Source: Streptomyces katrae
Lineage (GTDB): Bacteria > Actinomycetota > Actinomycetes > Streptomycetales > Streptomycetaceae
NCBI RefSeq assembly: GCF_000717655.1
Contig: NZ_JNZY01000033.1
Coordinates: 17,878 to 81,877, forward strand
Direction of reading: 5' to 3'
DNA length: 64,000 nucleotides
The notes under the pieces: model-generated
What the model was told of the DNA's origin: nothing
Databases searched by the model: none
Seen by the model: the letters and a program-made list of their open reading frames with translations, nothing else
Translations under genes and position numbers: made by a program
Shown: piece by piece, positions 54,163 to 62,771 of the stretch
Position numbering within the stretch: the stretch's first letter is position 1
Layout of the letters: every line of letters begins with the position of its first letter

Positions 54163-55103
54163 GCGTCTGGCTGCCCACCTCGCCCTGTACCCCCGAGGCA
54201 TGCGCCGGCCACGAGGGGAAAAGTGCGAGCGCTGCCCGCGCGGTGCTCCGGCTCACCGCCGCCATCGCCCTGATCCTGCTCGGCATCCTGAGTGCCCCGC
54301 CGGTCCGGCTGCTTCCCGCCCGCCCCCGCCACGCGCTGGTGCGGGCTTGGGCGACCGCCCTGGTCCGGGCCTTCGGCATACGGGTCACCGTGCACGGAAG
54401 TCCCGGCCCGGACGGCGGCCGCCTGATCGTCGCCAACCACATCTCCTGGCTGGACATACCGCTCGTCGCCGCCGCCATTCCCTGCCGGATGCTGGCCAAG
54501 AGCGACATCCGCGACTGGCCGGTGCTCGGCCCGCTCTCCCGGCAGAGCGGAACCCTGTTCATCGAGCGGGACCGGCTCCGCGCCCTCCCCGACACCGTCG
54601 AGACCATCACCCGCGCCCTGCTGGCCGGCGACCGCGTCACCGTCTTCCCCGAGGGCAGCACCTGGTGCGGGCGCGCCCACGGCCCCTTCCGGCGGGCCGC
54701 CTTCCAGTCCTCCCTGGACGCCCGGGTGCCCGTACAGCCCGTCCGGCTCGCGTACCGGCTGCCGGACGGGAGCCTCGCCGCTGCGCCCGCCTTCGTCGGA
54801 GACGACACGCTGACCGCCTCCCTGTGGCGGATCGCCAAGGCCCGCGGGGTGCGGGCCGAGGTCCGGCTGCTGCCGCGGATCCCGCCGGGCCGTCACACGG
54901 ACCGGCGGGAACTCGCGGCCGCGGCTCAGGCGGCGCTCGCCTCCGACTCCGTCCCCGCCTCCTCACTGCTCGCAGGGCTGCCGGCCCAGCCGGCCTCGCC
55001 GTCGGCCACCGCCAGGGACAGCGCGAAGCGGCCCTCGGCGTCCGTCCACCACTGCGTCAACTCCAGCCCGGCCTCGGCGAGTTCCTTGCGTACGCCTTCC
55101 TGA
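54159..55103 (+). CDS. olsA: OlsA-like PlsC acyltransferase (ornithine lipid step 2)
   Basis: 314 residues. One membrane helix (about 30-47), then a PlsC domain with block I NHISWLD, block II TLFIERDR and block III FPEGSTW. It should add a second acyl chain to lyso-ornithine lipid. Coupled to olsB by a four-base overlap. Its last 59 codons run antisense into the conserved 3' part of egtD; this C-terminal tail (VPASSLLAGLPAQPASPSA) looks unstructured, so either the natural stop has been lost or the overlap is tolerated. Confidence 0.75.
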   Translation: MSVWLPTSPCTPEACAGHEGKSASAARAVLRLTAAIALILLGILSAPPVRLLPARPRHALVRAWATALVRAFGIRVTVHGSPGPDGGRLIVANHISWLDIPLVAAAIPCRMLAKSDIRDWPVLGPLSRQSGTLFIERDRLRALPDTVETITRALLAGDRVTVFPEGSTWCGRAHGPFRRAAFQSSLDARVPVQPVRLAYRLPDGSLAAAPAFVGDDTLTASLWRIAKARGVRAEVRLLPRIPPGRHTDRRELAAAAQAALASDSVPASSLLAGLPAQPASPSATARDSAKRPSASVHHCVNSSPASASSLRTPS

Positions 55104-55960
55104 CGGAACTTCGCGGAGACCTCCGTCAGGATCTCCTCACCCGCCGCGAACGGCACCACCAGATCCAGCGCCCGGACCTTCACCACCAGTTCGGACCGGG
55201 CCCGCAGCCGCATCTCGATCCACTCGTGCTCCCGATTCCACACCGCGACGTGCGCGAAGTCGTCGATGTGGAAATCCGCGCCCAACTCCCGGTTGACGAC
55301 GGCCAGGACGTTCTTGTTGAACGCGGCCGTCACCCCCTGAGCGTCGTCGTACGCCGCCACCAGGACCGCCTCGTCCTTCACCAGGTCCGTCCCCACCAGC
55401 AGGGCGTCCCCGGGCGACAGCATCGCCCGTACGGAGGCCAGGAACGCGGCACGCTCCGGCGGCAGCAGATTGCCGATCGTGCCGCCCAGGAACACCACCA
55501 GCCGCGGCCCGGGAGACGGCGGGAGCTGCAGCGGCTTCGTGAAGTCGGCCACCAGCGCGTGCACCCGCAGTCCCGGGTGCTCCGCCAGCAGGGTCTCGGC
55601 CGCCCCCTCCAGGGCGCTCCCGCTCACGTCCACCGGGATGTACGTGTCCAGCGCGGGCATCGCCTCGATCAGGTGCCGGGTCTTCTCCGAGGAGCCGGAG
55701 CCCAGCTCCACCAGCGTGCGCGCCCCGCTCGCCGAGGCGATCTCCCCGGCCCGTGCCAGCAGGATCTCCCGCTCCGCGCGCGTCGGATAGTACTCCGGCA
55801 ACCGGGTTATCTCCTCGAAGAGTTCACTGCCGCGGGCGTCGTAGAACCACTTGGGCGGCAGCACCTTGGGGGACACCGTCAGTCCGTGCTGGACGTCCGC
55901 GCGCAGCGCGGTCTCGGCGGCGTGCTCGTCGAGGGTGCGGGTCAACTGGAAGTCGCTCAC
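54926..55960 (-). CDS. egtD: EgtD, histidine N-alpha-methyltransferase (ergothioneine)
   Basis: 344 residues. Methyltransf_33 family: LTVSPKVLPPKWFYDARGSELFEEITRLPEYYPTRAE, SAM-site VELGSGSSEKTRHLI, and FLGGTIGNLLPPERAAFL. It trimethylates histidine to hercynine, the first step of ergothioneine synthesis. The C-terminus carries an extra Ala/Ser/Glu-rich tail of about 25 residues after LALSLAV, encoded opposite olsA. GTG 55960 follows AAGGAGACC and overlaps the egtC stop. Last gene of egtABCD. Confidence 0.93.
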   Translation of the reverse strand: MSDFQLTRTLDEHAAETALRADVQHGLTVSPKVLPPKWFYDARGSELFEEITRLPEYYPTRAEREILLARAGEIASASGARTLVELGSGSSEKTRHLIEAMPALDTYIPVDVSGSALEGAAETLLAEHPGLRVHALVADFTKPLQLPPSPGPRLVVFLGGTIGNLLPPERAAFLASVRAMLSPGDALLVGTDLVKDEAVLVAAYDDAQGVTAAFNKNVLAVVNRELGADFHIDDFAHVAVWNREHEWIEMRLRARSELVVKVRALDLVVPFAAGEEILTEVSAKFRQEGVRKELAEAGLELTQWWTDAEGRFALSLAVADGEAGWAGSPASSEEAGTESEASAA

Positions 55961-56787
55961 TGGGAGGTCTCCTTCAGCGGGGTCAGGACGACGCGTGTGC
56001 CATGGGTGGTCAGCAGGGTCCGGTCGGGTACTTCGCACCAGCGGGGGTCGTCGTCGTACGGCTCGGACGCCACCACGATGCGCTCCGCCGTGGTGTCGGG
56101 GGGATGCGCCGTGTCGGTCGGACGCGGCGCACCGCCGGGACGCGCCCCGTCGGCCGGATGCACCGTGTCGGCCAGGTACCAGAGCGAATCGCCCCAGGCC
56201 GTCGCGGCGATGCCGGTGCCGTCGGTCAGCAGCAGGTTGAGCCGGGAGTCGGGCGAGGCCGCCGCGACCTCCCGCGCCGGCTCGGCGAGCGCCGTGCCGA
56301 GGTCGTCCCCCCGCTGCAGCCGGCGCAGCACCAGCGCCCAGATCAGCGCGGAGTCCGTGCCCGCGGCCAGCGACAGCAGCTCCTCGGGCCCCAGGACGGC
56401 CGTGAGCGGCGCCGCCGCCTCGGGCCAGCCGCGCACCGCACCGTTGTGGCTGAACAGCCACGGCCCGGATGCGAACGGCGCCGCCGCGGCCTCCCCGTCC
56501 GCGCCGAACACGGTGGCGTCCCGTACGGCTGCCAGCGCGGCCCGAGCCCGTACCACGCGGGCCAGATCGGCGAAGTTCAGGTCGCCCCAGATCGGCCCGG
56601 CCCGCCGGTAGCGGGCGGGGACCGGGTCGCCCTCCGCGTACCAGCCGACGCCGAAGCCGTCGGCGTTGACCGTGCCGTGGCGCTGCCGGCGCGGCTCCCA
56701 GGACTGCCGTACGAGGGAGTGCTCCGGCTCGCTCAGCAGCCGGGCCAGGGGCGCCTCCGGCCCCAGGAACGCGATATGGCGGCACAT
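55957..56787 (-). CDS. egtC: EgtC, gamma-glutamyl-hercynylcysteine sulfoxide amidohydrolase
   Basis: 276 residues. Class II glutamine amidotransferase fold with nucleophile Cys2 (MCRHIAFLG), the GTVNADGFGVGWYAEG and LFSHNGAV motifs. It removes glutamate from the ergothioneine intermediate. Start ATG shares one base with the egtB stop (TGATG), and its stop overlaps the egtD GTG. Confidence 0.93.
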   Translation of the reverse strand: MCRHIAFLGPEAPLARLLSEPEHSLVRQSWEPRRQRHGTVNADGFGVGWYAEGDPVPARYRRAGPIWGDLNFADLARVVRARAALAAVRDATVFGADGEAAAAPFASGPWLFSHNGAVRGWPEAAAPLTAVLGPEELLSLAAGTDSALIWALVLRRLQRGDDLGTALAEPAREVAAASPDSRLNLLLTDGTGIAATAWGDSLWYLADTVHPADGARPGGAPRPTDTAHPPDTTAERIVVASEPYDDDPRWCEVPDRTLLTTHGTRVVLTPLKETSQ

Positions 56788-58148
56788 CAGACGTCCCTCG
56801 CGGTCCGGAAGCCGGAGAAGATCTGCCGGCGCACCGGCAGGTCCCAGTTGCGGAAGGTACCCCGGCAGGCCACCGGGTCCACGGCGAACGAGCCCCCGCG
56901 CAGCACCTTGTGCTCCGGGCCGAAGAACACCTCCGAGTACTCGCGGTACGGGAAGGCCCGGAACCCCGGGTACGGCAGGAAGTCGGAAGAGGTCCACTCC
57001 CACACGTCGCCGATCAGCTGGCGCACCCCGAGCGGGGACGCCCCGGCCGGGTAGCTGCCCGCCGGCGCCGGACGCAGATGCCGCTGCCCGAGGTTGGCGT
57101 GCGCGGGGGTCGGGTCCTCGTCGCCCCAGGGGTAGCGGGTGGAGCGGCCGGTGGCGGGGTCGTGCCGGGCGGCCTTCTCCCACTCCGCCTCCGTGGGCAG
57201 CCGCCGCCCCGCCCACCGGGCGTACGCGTCCGCCTCGTACCAGCTGACGTGCAGCACGGGCTCGTCGGCGGGCACCGGCTCGCTCACGCCGAAGCGGCGG
57301 CGCAGCCACTGGCCGGCCTCCCGGCGCCAGAACAGCGGCGCCTCGATCCCGTGCCGGCGTATCTGGTCCCAGCCTTCGGCGGCCCACCAGCGGTCGTCCC
57401 GGTAGCCGCCGTCCGCGATGAACACCTGGTACGCGGCATTGGTCACCGGCACCGTGTCGATCCAGAACGGCCCGGTGTCCCGGGTGTGTGCGGGCCGCTC
57501 GTTGTCCAGCGACCACGGCTCGGCCGACGTGCCCATCGTGAACGGGCCGCCGGGGACCAGGACTTCGGGTGCGGGCGGGGCCGCGCCCTGGGGCGGATCC
57601 GGATCCGGGGCTGTGAGCACCGGCCCGCCCCGGCGCAGCTGATGGGTGATCAGCATGGTCTCGTCGTGCTGCTGTTCGTGCTGGGCGATCATCCCGAAGG
57701 CGAAGCCGTCGTCCAGCAGTACGGAGCCCTCCAGCGCAGTGCGCTCCAGCAGGTGGAAGACCCGGTCGCGCACCTCGGCCGTGTAGCGCCGGGCCTCGGC
57801 AGGGCCCAGCAGGGGCAGCTTCGGCCGCTCCGAGCGCGGATGCCGGAAGGCGTCGTAGAGGGGGTCGATCTCCGGGTGCAGGGACTCGTGCCCGGCCACG
57901 TTGCGCAGCAGCCAGAGCTCCTCCTGGTTCCCGATGTGTGCCAGGTCCCACACCAGCGGGGACATCAGCGGGGAGTGCTGTTCGGTGAGGTCCCGGTCGC
58001 TCACCGCATCGGTGAGCAGCGCCGTACGGGCGCGGGCGGCTGTGAGGGCCGCGAAGGCGCGCTCGCGCAGGTCCGCGGGCGTCGTGTCCGCGGGCGCCGG
58101 GCCCCTGTGTGTCCGATCCGCGGAACCGGCGGAAGGTGATGCGGTCAT
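56787..58148 (-). CDS. egtB: EgtB, hercynine sulfoxide synthase (non-haem iron)
   Basis: 453 residues. N-terminal DinB_2 domain (about 25-165) with iron ligands in MIAQHEQQHDE and the upstream LAHIGNQEELWLLRN His, and C-terminal FGE-sulfatase domain (about 215-450; FTMGTSAEPWSLDNERPAH, LPTEAEWEKAAR, GDVWEWTSSDFLPYPGF, VLRGGSF). It joins gamma-glutamylcysteine to hercynine with O2. Start ATG 58148 overlaps the egtA stop. Confidence 0.93.
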   Translation of the reverse strand: MTASPSAGSADRTHRGPAPADTTPADLRERAFAALTAARARTALLTDAVSDRDLTEQHSPLMSPLVWDLAHIGNQEELWLLRNVAGHESLHPEIDPLYDAFRHPRSERPKLPLLGPAEARRYTAEVRDRVFHLLERTALEGSVLLDDGFAFGMIAQHEQQHDETMLITHQLRRGGPVLTAPDPDPPQGAAPPAPEVLVPGGPFTMGTSAEPWSLDNERPAHTRDTGPFWIDTVPVTNAAYQVFIADGGYRDDRWWAAEGWDQIRRHGIEAPLFWRREAGQWLRRRFGVSEPVPADEPVLHVSWYEADAYARWAGRRLPTEAEWEKAARHDPATGRSTRYPWGDEDPTPAHANLGQRHLRPAPAGSYPAGASPLGVRQLIGDVWEWTSSDFLPYPGFRAFPYREYSEVFFGPEHKVLRGGSFAVDPVACRGTFRNWDLPVRRQIFSGFRTARDV

Positions 58149-59509
58149 GAGCGGGCCCCCGTCCCGGTGAGCTGCAGGAATCCGTCGTCGGCCGGGCAGC
58201 GGCCGCGGAGTACGAAGCGTTCCGTGAACGCGCCGACCACGTCCTGGACGTGCCGGCTCGCGCCGAGCCGCGGCAGCGCCTCGGCAGCGGCCCGGAAACA
58301 GGCGGCCGCGGCCGTGCGCAGCTCCGGATCGGCCAGGCCGTGCTGCGCGGCGGACTGCCACAGCGGGTTGCGCGGAGCGGGCCACGAACCGTGCGTGTCG
58401 GCCAGTGCCTTCGCCACCCGGTACGCGCTCTCGGCGGCCTCCGGGTCGTCGAACAGGGCGTGCACGACCGCCACCGGGACCAGCCAGCCGTCGTCGCCGG
58501 GCTGGGCGTCGATCATCCGGAACTCCAGGTGGCCGCGCGGGCGCACCGGCGGGAACAGGGTGGTCAGGTGGTACTCCAGGTCCTCGGCGGTGGGCGACCG
58601 CAGGCCGTCCGTGTTCCGGGTGCCGTTCGGGCCGCGGGTGCCGTTCGGGCCGCGGGCGCCGTCGGCGCCCGCGCCGGCCCGGATCCACTCGCGGAAGGTC
58701 AGCCCGCGCGGTGCCGTCCAGGGCCCGCCGTCGTGCGACCGTACGCACATCACGTCGGTGTCCAGCGCGTGCCGGGTCCACCCGGCCCGCGGTTCGGCGT
58801 CCGGCGGCGGGGCGAGCGCCCGCCGGGCGTCGATGTCGCGCCAGATCCCCTGGCGGGCGCACCGCCAGCCGGCGTACGGGCCCTCGTGCGCGGGGGAGTT
58901 GGCGAAGGCCGCCACGAACACGGCGCCCAGCAGATGGGCCAGCCGCCAGCGCCTGCCGTACCCGAGGGGGCCCGGTTCCTCGTACCCCGCGTCCACGCAG
59001 ACCTGCACGGAGGCGGAGGAACACATCATGGCGCGGCCGGCCGGGCCGGTGCGGTCGAAGTGGGTCTCCATCGCGTCGTAGCGCGGGCTGGACAACAGCC
59101 GGTGCAGTGGCAGACGCGGATCCCGGCCGGTCCCGTGGAGGATCAGGCCCTGGGATCTCAGGGCGGACCGTACGGCGGTCAGATCGGCCTGCAGGCCGTC
59201 CAGGCAGCCGGAGAGGGTGGGGGCGGGGGCCGAGCTGAGCTCCAGCTGGCCGCCGGGCTCGATGCTGAGCCGGGAATTCAGGGGCAGGGCGCGGGCCGCG
59301 TCGTGCGCGGCGGTCAGCCGCTCAGGCGGCAATGTCCGACCGGGCCGCTCGGCATCCAGTACGAGCCATTCGAGCTCGGCACCGAGGGTGCGGGGCGGGC
59401 CGGTCTTGAAACAGATGCCGTGGATCAGATCCTCGGCGGCGGTCTCGCTGAGCGCGGTTGAAGCGTCTGCTGTCAGGGGGGCCGGTGGTGCAGGTGAGTC
59501 CTGAGGCAT
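58145..59509 (-). CDS. egtA: EgtA, glutamate-cysteine ligase
   Basis: 454 residues. GCS2 family: TLGAELEWLVLDAE, PGGQLELSSAPAPTLSG, MMCSSASVQVCVDAGYEEP, FANSPAHEGPYAGWR and HLEFRMIDAQPGDDGW. It makes gamma-glutamylcysteine, the sulfur donor for ergothioneine in actinobacteria. ATG 59509 follows AGGAGACC; first gene of the operon. An 18-base unit occurs twice (58620-58655) and encodes RGPNGT repeats in a loop. No egtE lies in the window. Confidence 0.9.
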   Translation of the reverse strand: MPQDSPAPPAPLTADASTALSETAAEDLIHGICFKTGPPRTLGAELEWLVLDAERPGRTLPPERLTAAHDAARALPLNSRLSIEPGGQLELSSAPAPTLSGCLDGLQADLTAVRSALRSQGLILHGTGRDPRLPLHRLLSSPRYDAMETHFDRTGPAGRAMMCSSASVQVCVDAGYEEPGPLGYGRRWRLAHLLGAVFVAAFANSPAHEGPYAGWRCARQGIWRDIDARRALAPPPDAEPRAGWTRHALDTDVMCVRSHDGGPWTAPRGLTFREWIRAGAGADGARGPNGTRGPNGTRNTDGLRSPTAEDLEYHLTTLFPPVRPRGHLEFRMIDAQPGDDGWLVPVAVVHALFDDPEAAESAYRVAKALADTHGSWPAPRNPLWQSAAQHGLADPELRTAAAACFRAAAEALPRLGASRHVQDVVGAFTERFVLRGRCPADDGFLQLTGTGARS

Positions 59510-59638
59510 GGACGGGTCTCCTGTCCAGTGGTGTGACTTGACCATGCCTACCCGTCCTTGTCGGCCTGAAAGGTGGGAGCGGGCCACTGCGCGGAAAATC
59601 TCTGGCCGCGGGTGAACCGCACTGCCGATGATGGCGAC

Positions 59639-60481
59639 GTGAGCAGCAGATTGCGCGAGATCGCGCGGGAAAACGCGACCATCCTGGCGGCCGGCGGGTA
59701 CCGGACGCGGTCGGGGCGGCAGGTCTCCCTCGCCGCCGCCCTGGCGGAAGCCAGGGCCGGAACCAGAATATATGGGCCAAACCAGGTCATTCCAGACAAG
59801 GACCTCCCCGTCGAGCGCGGTGAAACGGCCGTCGAGGTCACCGGGGAGAGCAGCACGGTCGCAGCCCGTAGGCTCGCGGCGGACGCTCCGGCGACGGTCT
59901 GCGGGGCTGCGGTGGCCGTCCTGAACTTCGCCTCGGCCCGTAATCCCGGGGGCGGCTACGTCCGGGGGGCCAAGGCCCAGGAGGAGGCGCTGTGCCGCGC
60001 CTCGGCCCTGTACGAGACGCTGCTGGAGGCCCCGCAGTACTACGAGATCCACCGGGCGGGGATCAGCACCTTCTACACCGACCGGGTGATTCACTCGCCC
60101 GGGGTGCCCGTCTTCCGCGACGACCGCGGCGAACTGCTCGACACCCCCTTCCGGGCGGGCTTCCTCACCTCCCCGGCACCGAACGCGGGCACCATCCGCC
60201 GCCAGGAGCCGGAGCGCGCCGCCGAGATCCCGGCGGCGCTGGCCCGGCGCGCGGAGCGCGTCCTGGAGACGGCGACGCTGCACGGGTATCCGCGGCTGGT
60301 GCTGGGGGCGTGGGGATGCGGGGTGTTCCAGAACGACCCCGCGGAGGTCGCGGAGGCCTTCCGGGCCCTGCTGGCGGGGCGCTTCGCGGGGGTCTTCGAA
60401 CGGGTGGTGTTCGGGGTGCTGGACCGCAATCCGGGACCCCGGGAGGCGTTCGAGCGGGCTTTCGCGGGGTTCGGGGCGTAG
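59639..60481 (+). CDS. Bacterial-type poly(ADP-ribose) glycohydrolase (TIGR02452 family)
   Basis: 280 residues. The PARG signature GGG-x7-QEE is present (residues 104-116, GGGYVRGAKAQEE), preceded by VLNFASARNPGG, with a further FYTDRVIHSPGVPVFR segment and the LGAWGCGVFQNDP loop. Bacterial-type PARG removes poly(ADP-ribose), though most bacteria lack PARP; it may act on other ADP-ribose adducts. GTG 59639 lies in the gap divergent from egtA and has a weak ribosome-binding site. Confidence 0.87.
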   Translation: MSSRLREIARENATILAAGGYRTRSGRQVSLAAALAEARAGTRIYGPNQVIPDKDLPVERGETAVEVTGESSTVAARRLAADAPATVCGAAVAVLNFASARNPGGGYVRGAKAQEEALCRASALYETLLEAPQYYEIHRAGISTFYTDRVIHSPGVPVFRDDRGELLDTPFRAGFLTSPAPNAGTIRRQEPERAAEIPAALARRAERVLETATLHGYPRLVLGAWGCGVFQNDPAEVAEAFRALLAGRFAGVFERVVFGVLDRNPGPREAFERAFAGFGA

Positions 60482-60594
60482 GGGCGGGCTCGGTCGAGTG
60501 GGTGAAGGGGACGGCGGGGGAGGGCGGGCAGGGTCTGGCGGGGCCGGGCCGGGTCCTGCCGGGCTGATGTCTGTGAGGCCGCCATACTCGCCGT

Positions 60595-60912
60595 GTGACC
60601 GACCCCGACACGTTGTTCGACCACATCGCCGCCGACCTCGCGCCGCGCGGCGTCACCGCGGGTGCCCTGTTCGGCGCGCGCGCCCTCAAGGCCCACGGGA
60701 AGGTCTTCGCCTGCCTCAACGGCGATGCCCTCGCCGTGAAACTCGGCGTGGGCACCCCCGCGCACACCGAAGCGCTGTCCCTGCCCGGCGCCGAACTCTT
60801 CGACCCCTCCGGGGCGGGACGCCCCTTCAACGACTGGGTCGCCCTGCCCGCTGCACAGGCCGGCACCTGGCCGCACTACGCCGAGACCGGGCTGACCGGC
60901 CTCGGCGGCTGA
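60595..60912 (+). CDS. TfoX/Sxy N-terminal domain protein
   Basis: 105 residues. LFGARALKAHGKVFACLNGDALAVKLG and the FNDWVALPA motif match the TfoX N-terminal domain. In proteobacteria TfoX activates competence; the small single-domain form in Streptomyces has no known role. The GTG start has no strong ribosome-binding site. Convergent with the PemK-like gene. Confidence 0.75.
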   Translation: MTDPDTLFDHIAADLAPRGVTAGALFGARALKAHGKVFACLNGDALAVKLGVGTPAHTEALSLPGAELFDPSGAGRPFNDWVALPAAQAGTWPHYAETGLTGLGG

Positions 60913-60949
60913 TCCGAGGCCGTGGCAGCCACTGCGGCCGGCCGGCCGG

Positions 60950-61414
60950 CTACCGCCAGCCGTAGCGCTCGCGGAGCCGGTTCACGACCAGCTGGAACCG
61001 GCCCCGGTCCAGGGCGCACGCCTCGCGCCGCATGCCCGCCTCGTGCACGCGCAGCACCCGGTCCACGTCGACCCAGGACTCCCGCCCGGCACCGTCCCAC
61101 GGCCCGGTCCCGATCGGCACCCACTCCCGGTCGTTGTCGTGCCGCTTGCTGGACAGCTGTACGGCCAGCAGCGTCCGCCCGCCCGCCTCCCGGGCGACGA
61201 CCAGCACCGGGCGGTCCTTGCCGCGGCCGTCGTTCTCCTCGTAGGGGACCCAGGTCCAGACGATCTCGCCCGGGTCAGGGTCACCGTCCTTGTCGGGCGC
61301 GTACTCGGTGCGCACCGGCCCGATGGCATGCGGATCGGCCTCGGCGGTGGCGGTGGCCCCGCCGCGCCCGGGCTGCTCGATGGGGTCGGAACCGTGGTGG
61401 GAAAGTGCCGTCAT
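60950..61414 (-). CDS. PemK/MazF-like protein without adjacent antitoxin
   Basis: 154 residues. A disordered N-terminus (about 1-45) leads to a CcdB/PemK-like barrel: GEIVWTWVPYEENDGRGKDRPVLVVAREAG, LLAVQLSSKRHDNDREWVPIG and SWVDVDRVLRVHEAG. MazF toxins cleave mRNA; here no antitoxin gene is adjacent, and the long N-terminal tail is unusual, so this may be a non-toxic relative common in Streptomyces. ATG 61414 lacks a clear ribosome-binding site. Confidence 0.75.
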   Translation of the reverse strand: MTALSHHGSDPIEQPGRGGATATAEADPHAIGPVRTEYAPDKDGDPDPGEIVWTWVPYEENDGRGKDRPVLVVAREAGGRTLLAVQLSSKRHDNDREWVPIGTGPWDGAGRESWVDVDRVLRVHEAGMRREACALDRGRFQLVVNRLRERYGWR

Positions 61415-61460
61415 TCGGGTGAGGTTACTGGCTCGAGGCCCCTCGGCGCGGCAGCGCCCG

Positions 61461-61895
61461 TCAGTCGGCCTGCGGCCAGTCCCAGCCCAGCTGGAGGAAG
61501 AGCCCGAGGCGGTCGCTGACCGCCCGGAGCTGGGCGATCTTCCCTTCGGCGAGCGTGAAGATCCAGACGGCCTCCACCTCGAACTCGCGGCCGGTCGGCT
61601 CAGGCATCCGCGGATGGGTGCCCTTGTGGGTGCCGCGCTGGGTGACGCGCGCGACGACGCGGTCGTCCTCGCCGACGAGTTCCTCCACGTCGACGACGAG
61701 CGGGTCGAAGGCGGCAAGCTGGCTGCGGATGCCGTCGAAGGCGGCGCCGGGTTCGTCGGCCTCGCCGTGGATGATCTTGTTGTGGTCGATGACGTCAGCG
61801 GCCATGAACTTCGCCAGATCATCCGGCCGGCGCTCGCTGACGGCCTCGAAGAAGCCGAGAACGGTCCGCTTGTTGTCTTCCGCGATCGTGCTCAT
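61461..61895 (-). CDS. SnoaL-like ester cyclase / NTF2-fold protein
   Basis: 144 residues, NTF2 fold: NKRTVLGFFEAVSERRPDDLAKFMAADVIDHN, then strands VVARVTQRGTHKGTH and FEVEAVWIFTLAEGKIAQLRAVSDRLGLFLQLG. Single-domain, polyketide-cyclase-like; substrate unknown. ATG 61895 follows GGGGGAACG. Same strand as the O-methyltransferase upstream, 51 bases apart, possibly co-transcribed. Confidence 0.83.
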   Translation of the reverse strand: MSTIAEDNKRTVLGFFEAVSERRPDDLAKFMAADVIDHNKIIHGEADEPGAAFDGIRSQLAAFDPLVVDVEELVGEDDRVVARVTQRGTHKGTHPRMPEPTGREFEVEAVWIFTLAEGKIAQLRAVSDRLGLFLQLGWDWPQAD

Positions 61896-61946
61896 GTCGT
61901 TCCCCCGTGGGTCGTTGGTCGACGCGAGCATACGAAGGGGTGCAGG

Positions 61947-62615
61947 TCAGCCGGTGACCAGGGCCAGGACGAAGCCGTCGTAGCCCTTGCTGCCGACGGT
62001 CTGGAGGGCGGTGGCCGTCAGCCTCGGGTGCTCGGCGATGAGTTCGGTGAACCGGCGGACGCCCTGCACGCGCGGGTCGGTGCTGTCGGGGTCGGCGACG
62101 GCGCCGTCGCGGACGACGTTGTCGCCGACGATGATGCTGCCGGGGCGGGTGAGTTCGAGGGCCCACTTGAGGTAGTCCGGGTTCGACGGCTTGTCGGCGT
62201 CGATGAAGACGAGGTCGAACGGGGCCTGGTCATGGAGCCCGGGCAGCAGGTCGACGGCCCGGCCGCGCCGGATGTCGACGACCCCGTCCAGCCCCGCCCG
62301 GGCGATGTTCGCGGCGGCGACGTCGGCGCAGTGCTCGTCGACCTCGAGCGTGACGAGCCGCCCGCCGGCGGGCAGGGCCCGCGCCAGCCAGATCGTGCTG
62401 TAGCCGCCGAGCGTGCCGATCTCGAGGATGGTGCGGGCGCCGTGGATGCGCGCGAGGAGGTTGAGCAGTTTCCCCTGATTCGGAGCCACTTGATGCGCGG
62501 GCAGCCCCGCGGCACCGGAGTCGACGTTCGCGGCGGCCAACGCCTCGTCCTCCTCGACGAGCAGCCCGCCGAAGTAGTCGTCGACGGCGGTCCACGTCTG
62601 CTGTTGCTGAGCCAT
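61947..62615 (-). CDS. SAM-dependent O-methyltransferase (family 3)
   Basis: 222 residues. Motif I LEIGTLGGYSTIWLARAL, VTLEVDEHCADVAAANI, the metal-site FIDADKPSNPDYL and VGDNVVRDGAVADP match catechol/caffeoyl-CoA-type O-methyltransferases that need a divalent cation. Acceptor unknown. ATG 62615 follows GGGAGC. It is the last gene before the repeat region and heads the pair with the SnoaL-like gene. Confidence 0.87.
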   Translation of the reverse strand: MAQQQQTWTAVDDYFGGLLVEEDEALAAANVDSGAAGLPAHQVAPNQGKLLNLLARIHGARTILEIGTLGGYSTIWLARALPAGGRLVTLEVDEHCADVAAANIARAGLDGVVDIRRGRAVDLLPGLHDQAPFDLVFIDADKPSNPDYLKWALELTRPGSIIVGDNVVRDGAVADPDSTDPRVQGVRRFTELIAEHPRLTATALQTVGSKGYDGFVLALVTG

Positions 62616-62771
62616 ATGTGCTCCCGCTCCCCTTCGCTGTCATGCTCGCCGACAGTTAGTTCCCAAGAGAAACTTACAGGAGACCGGGGATCTTTCAACG
62701 GGTTGTCGGGGGTGGGGGTGGTGTGGCGGAGGGGGGCGGGAGGGGTGGCCGGGGATCAGGAGGCGGAATCC

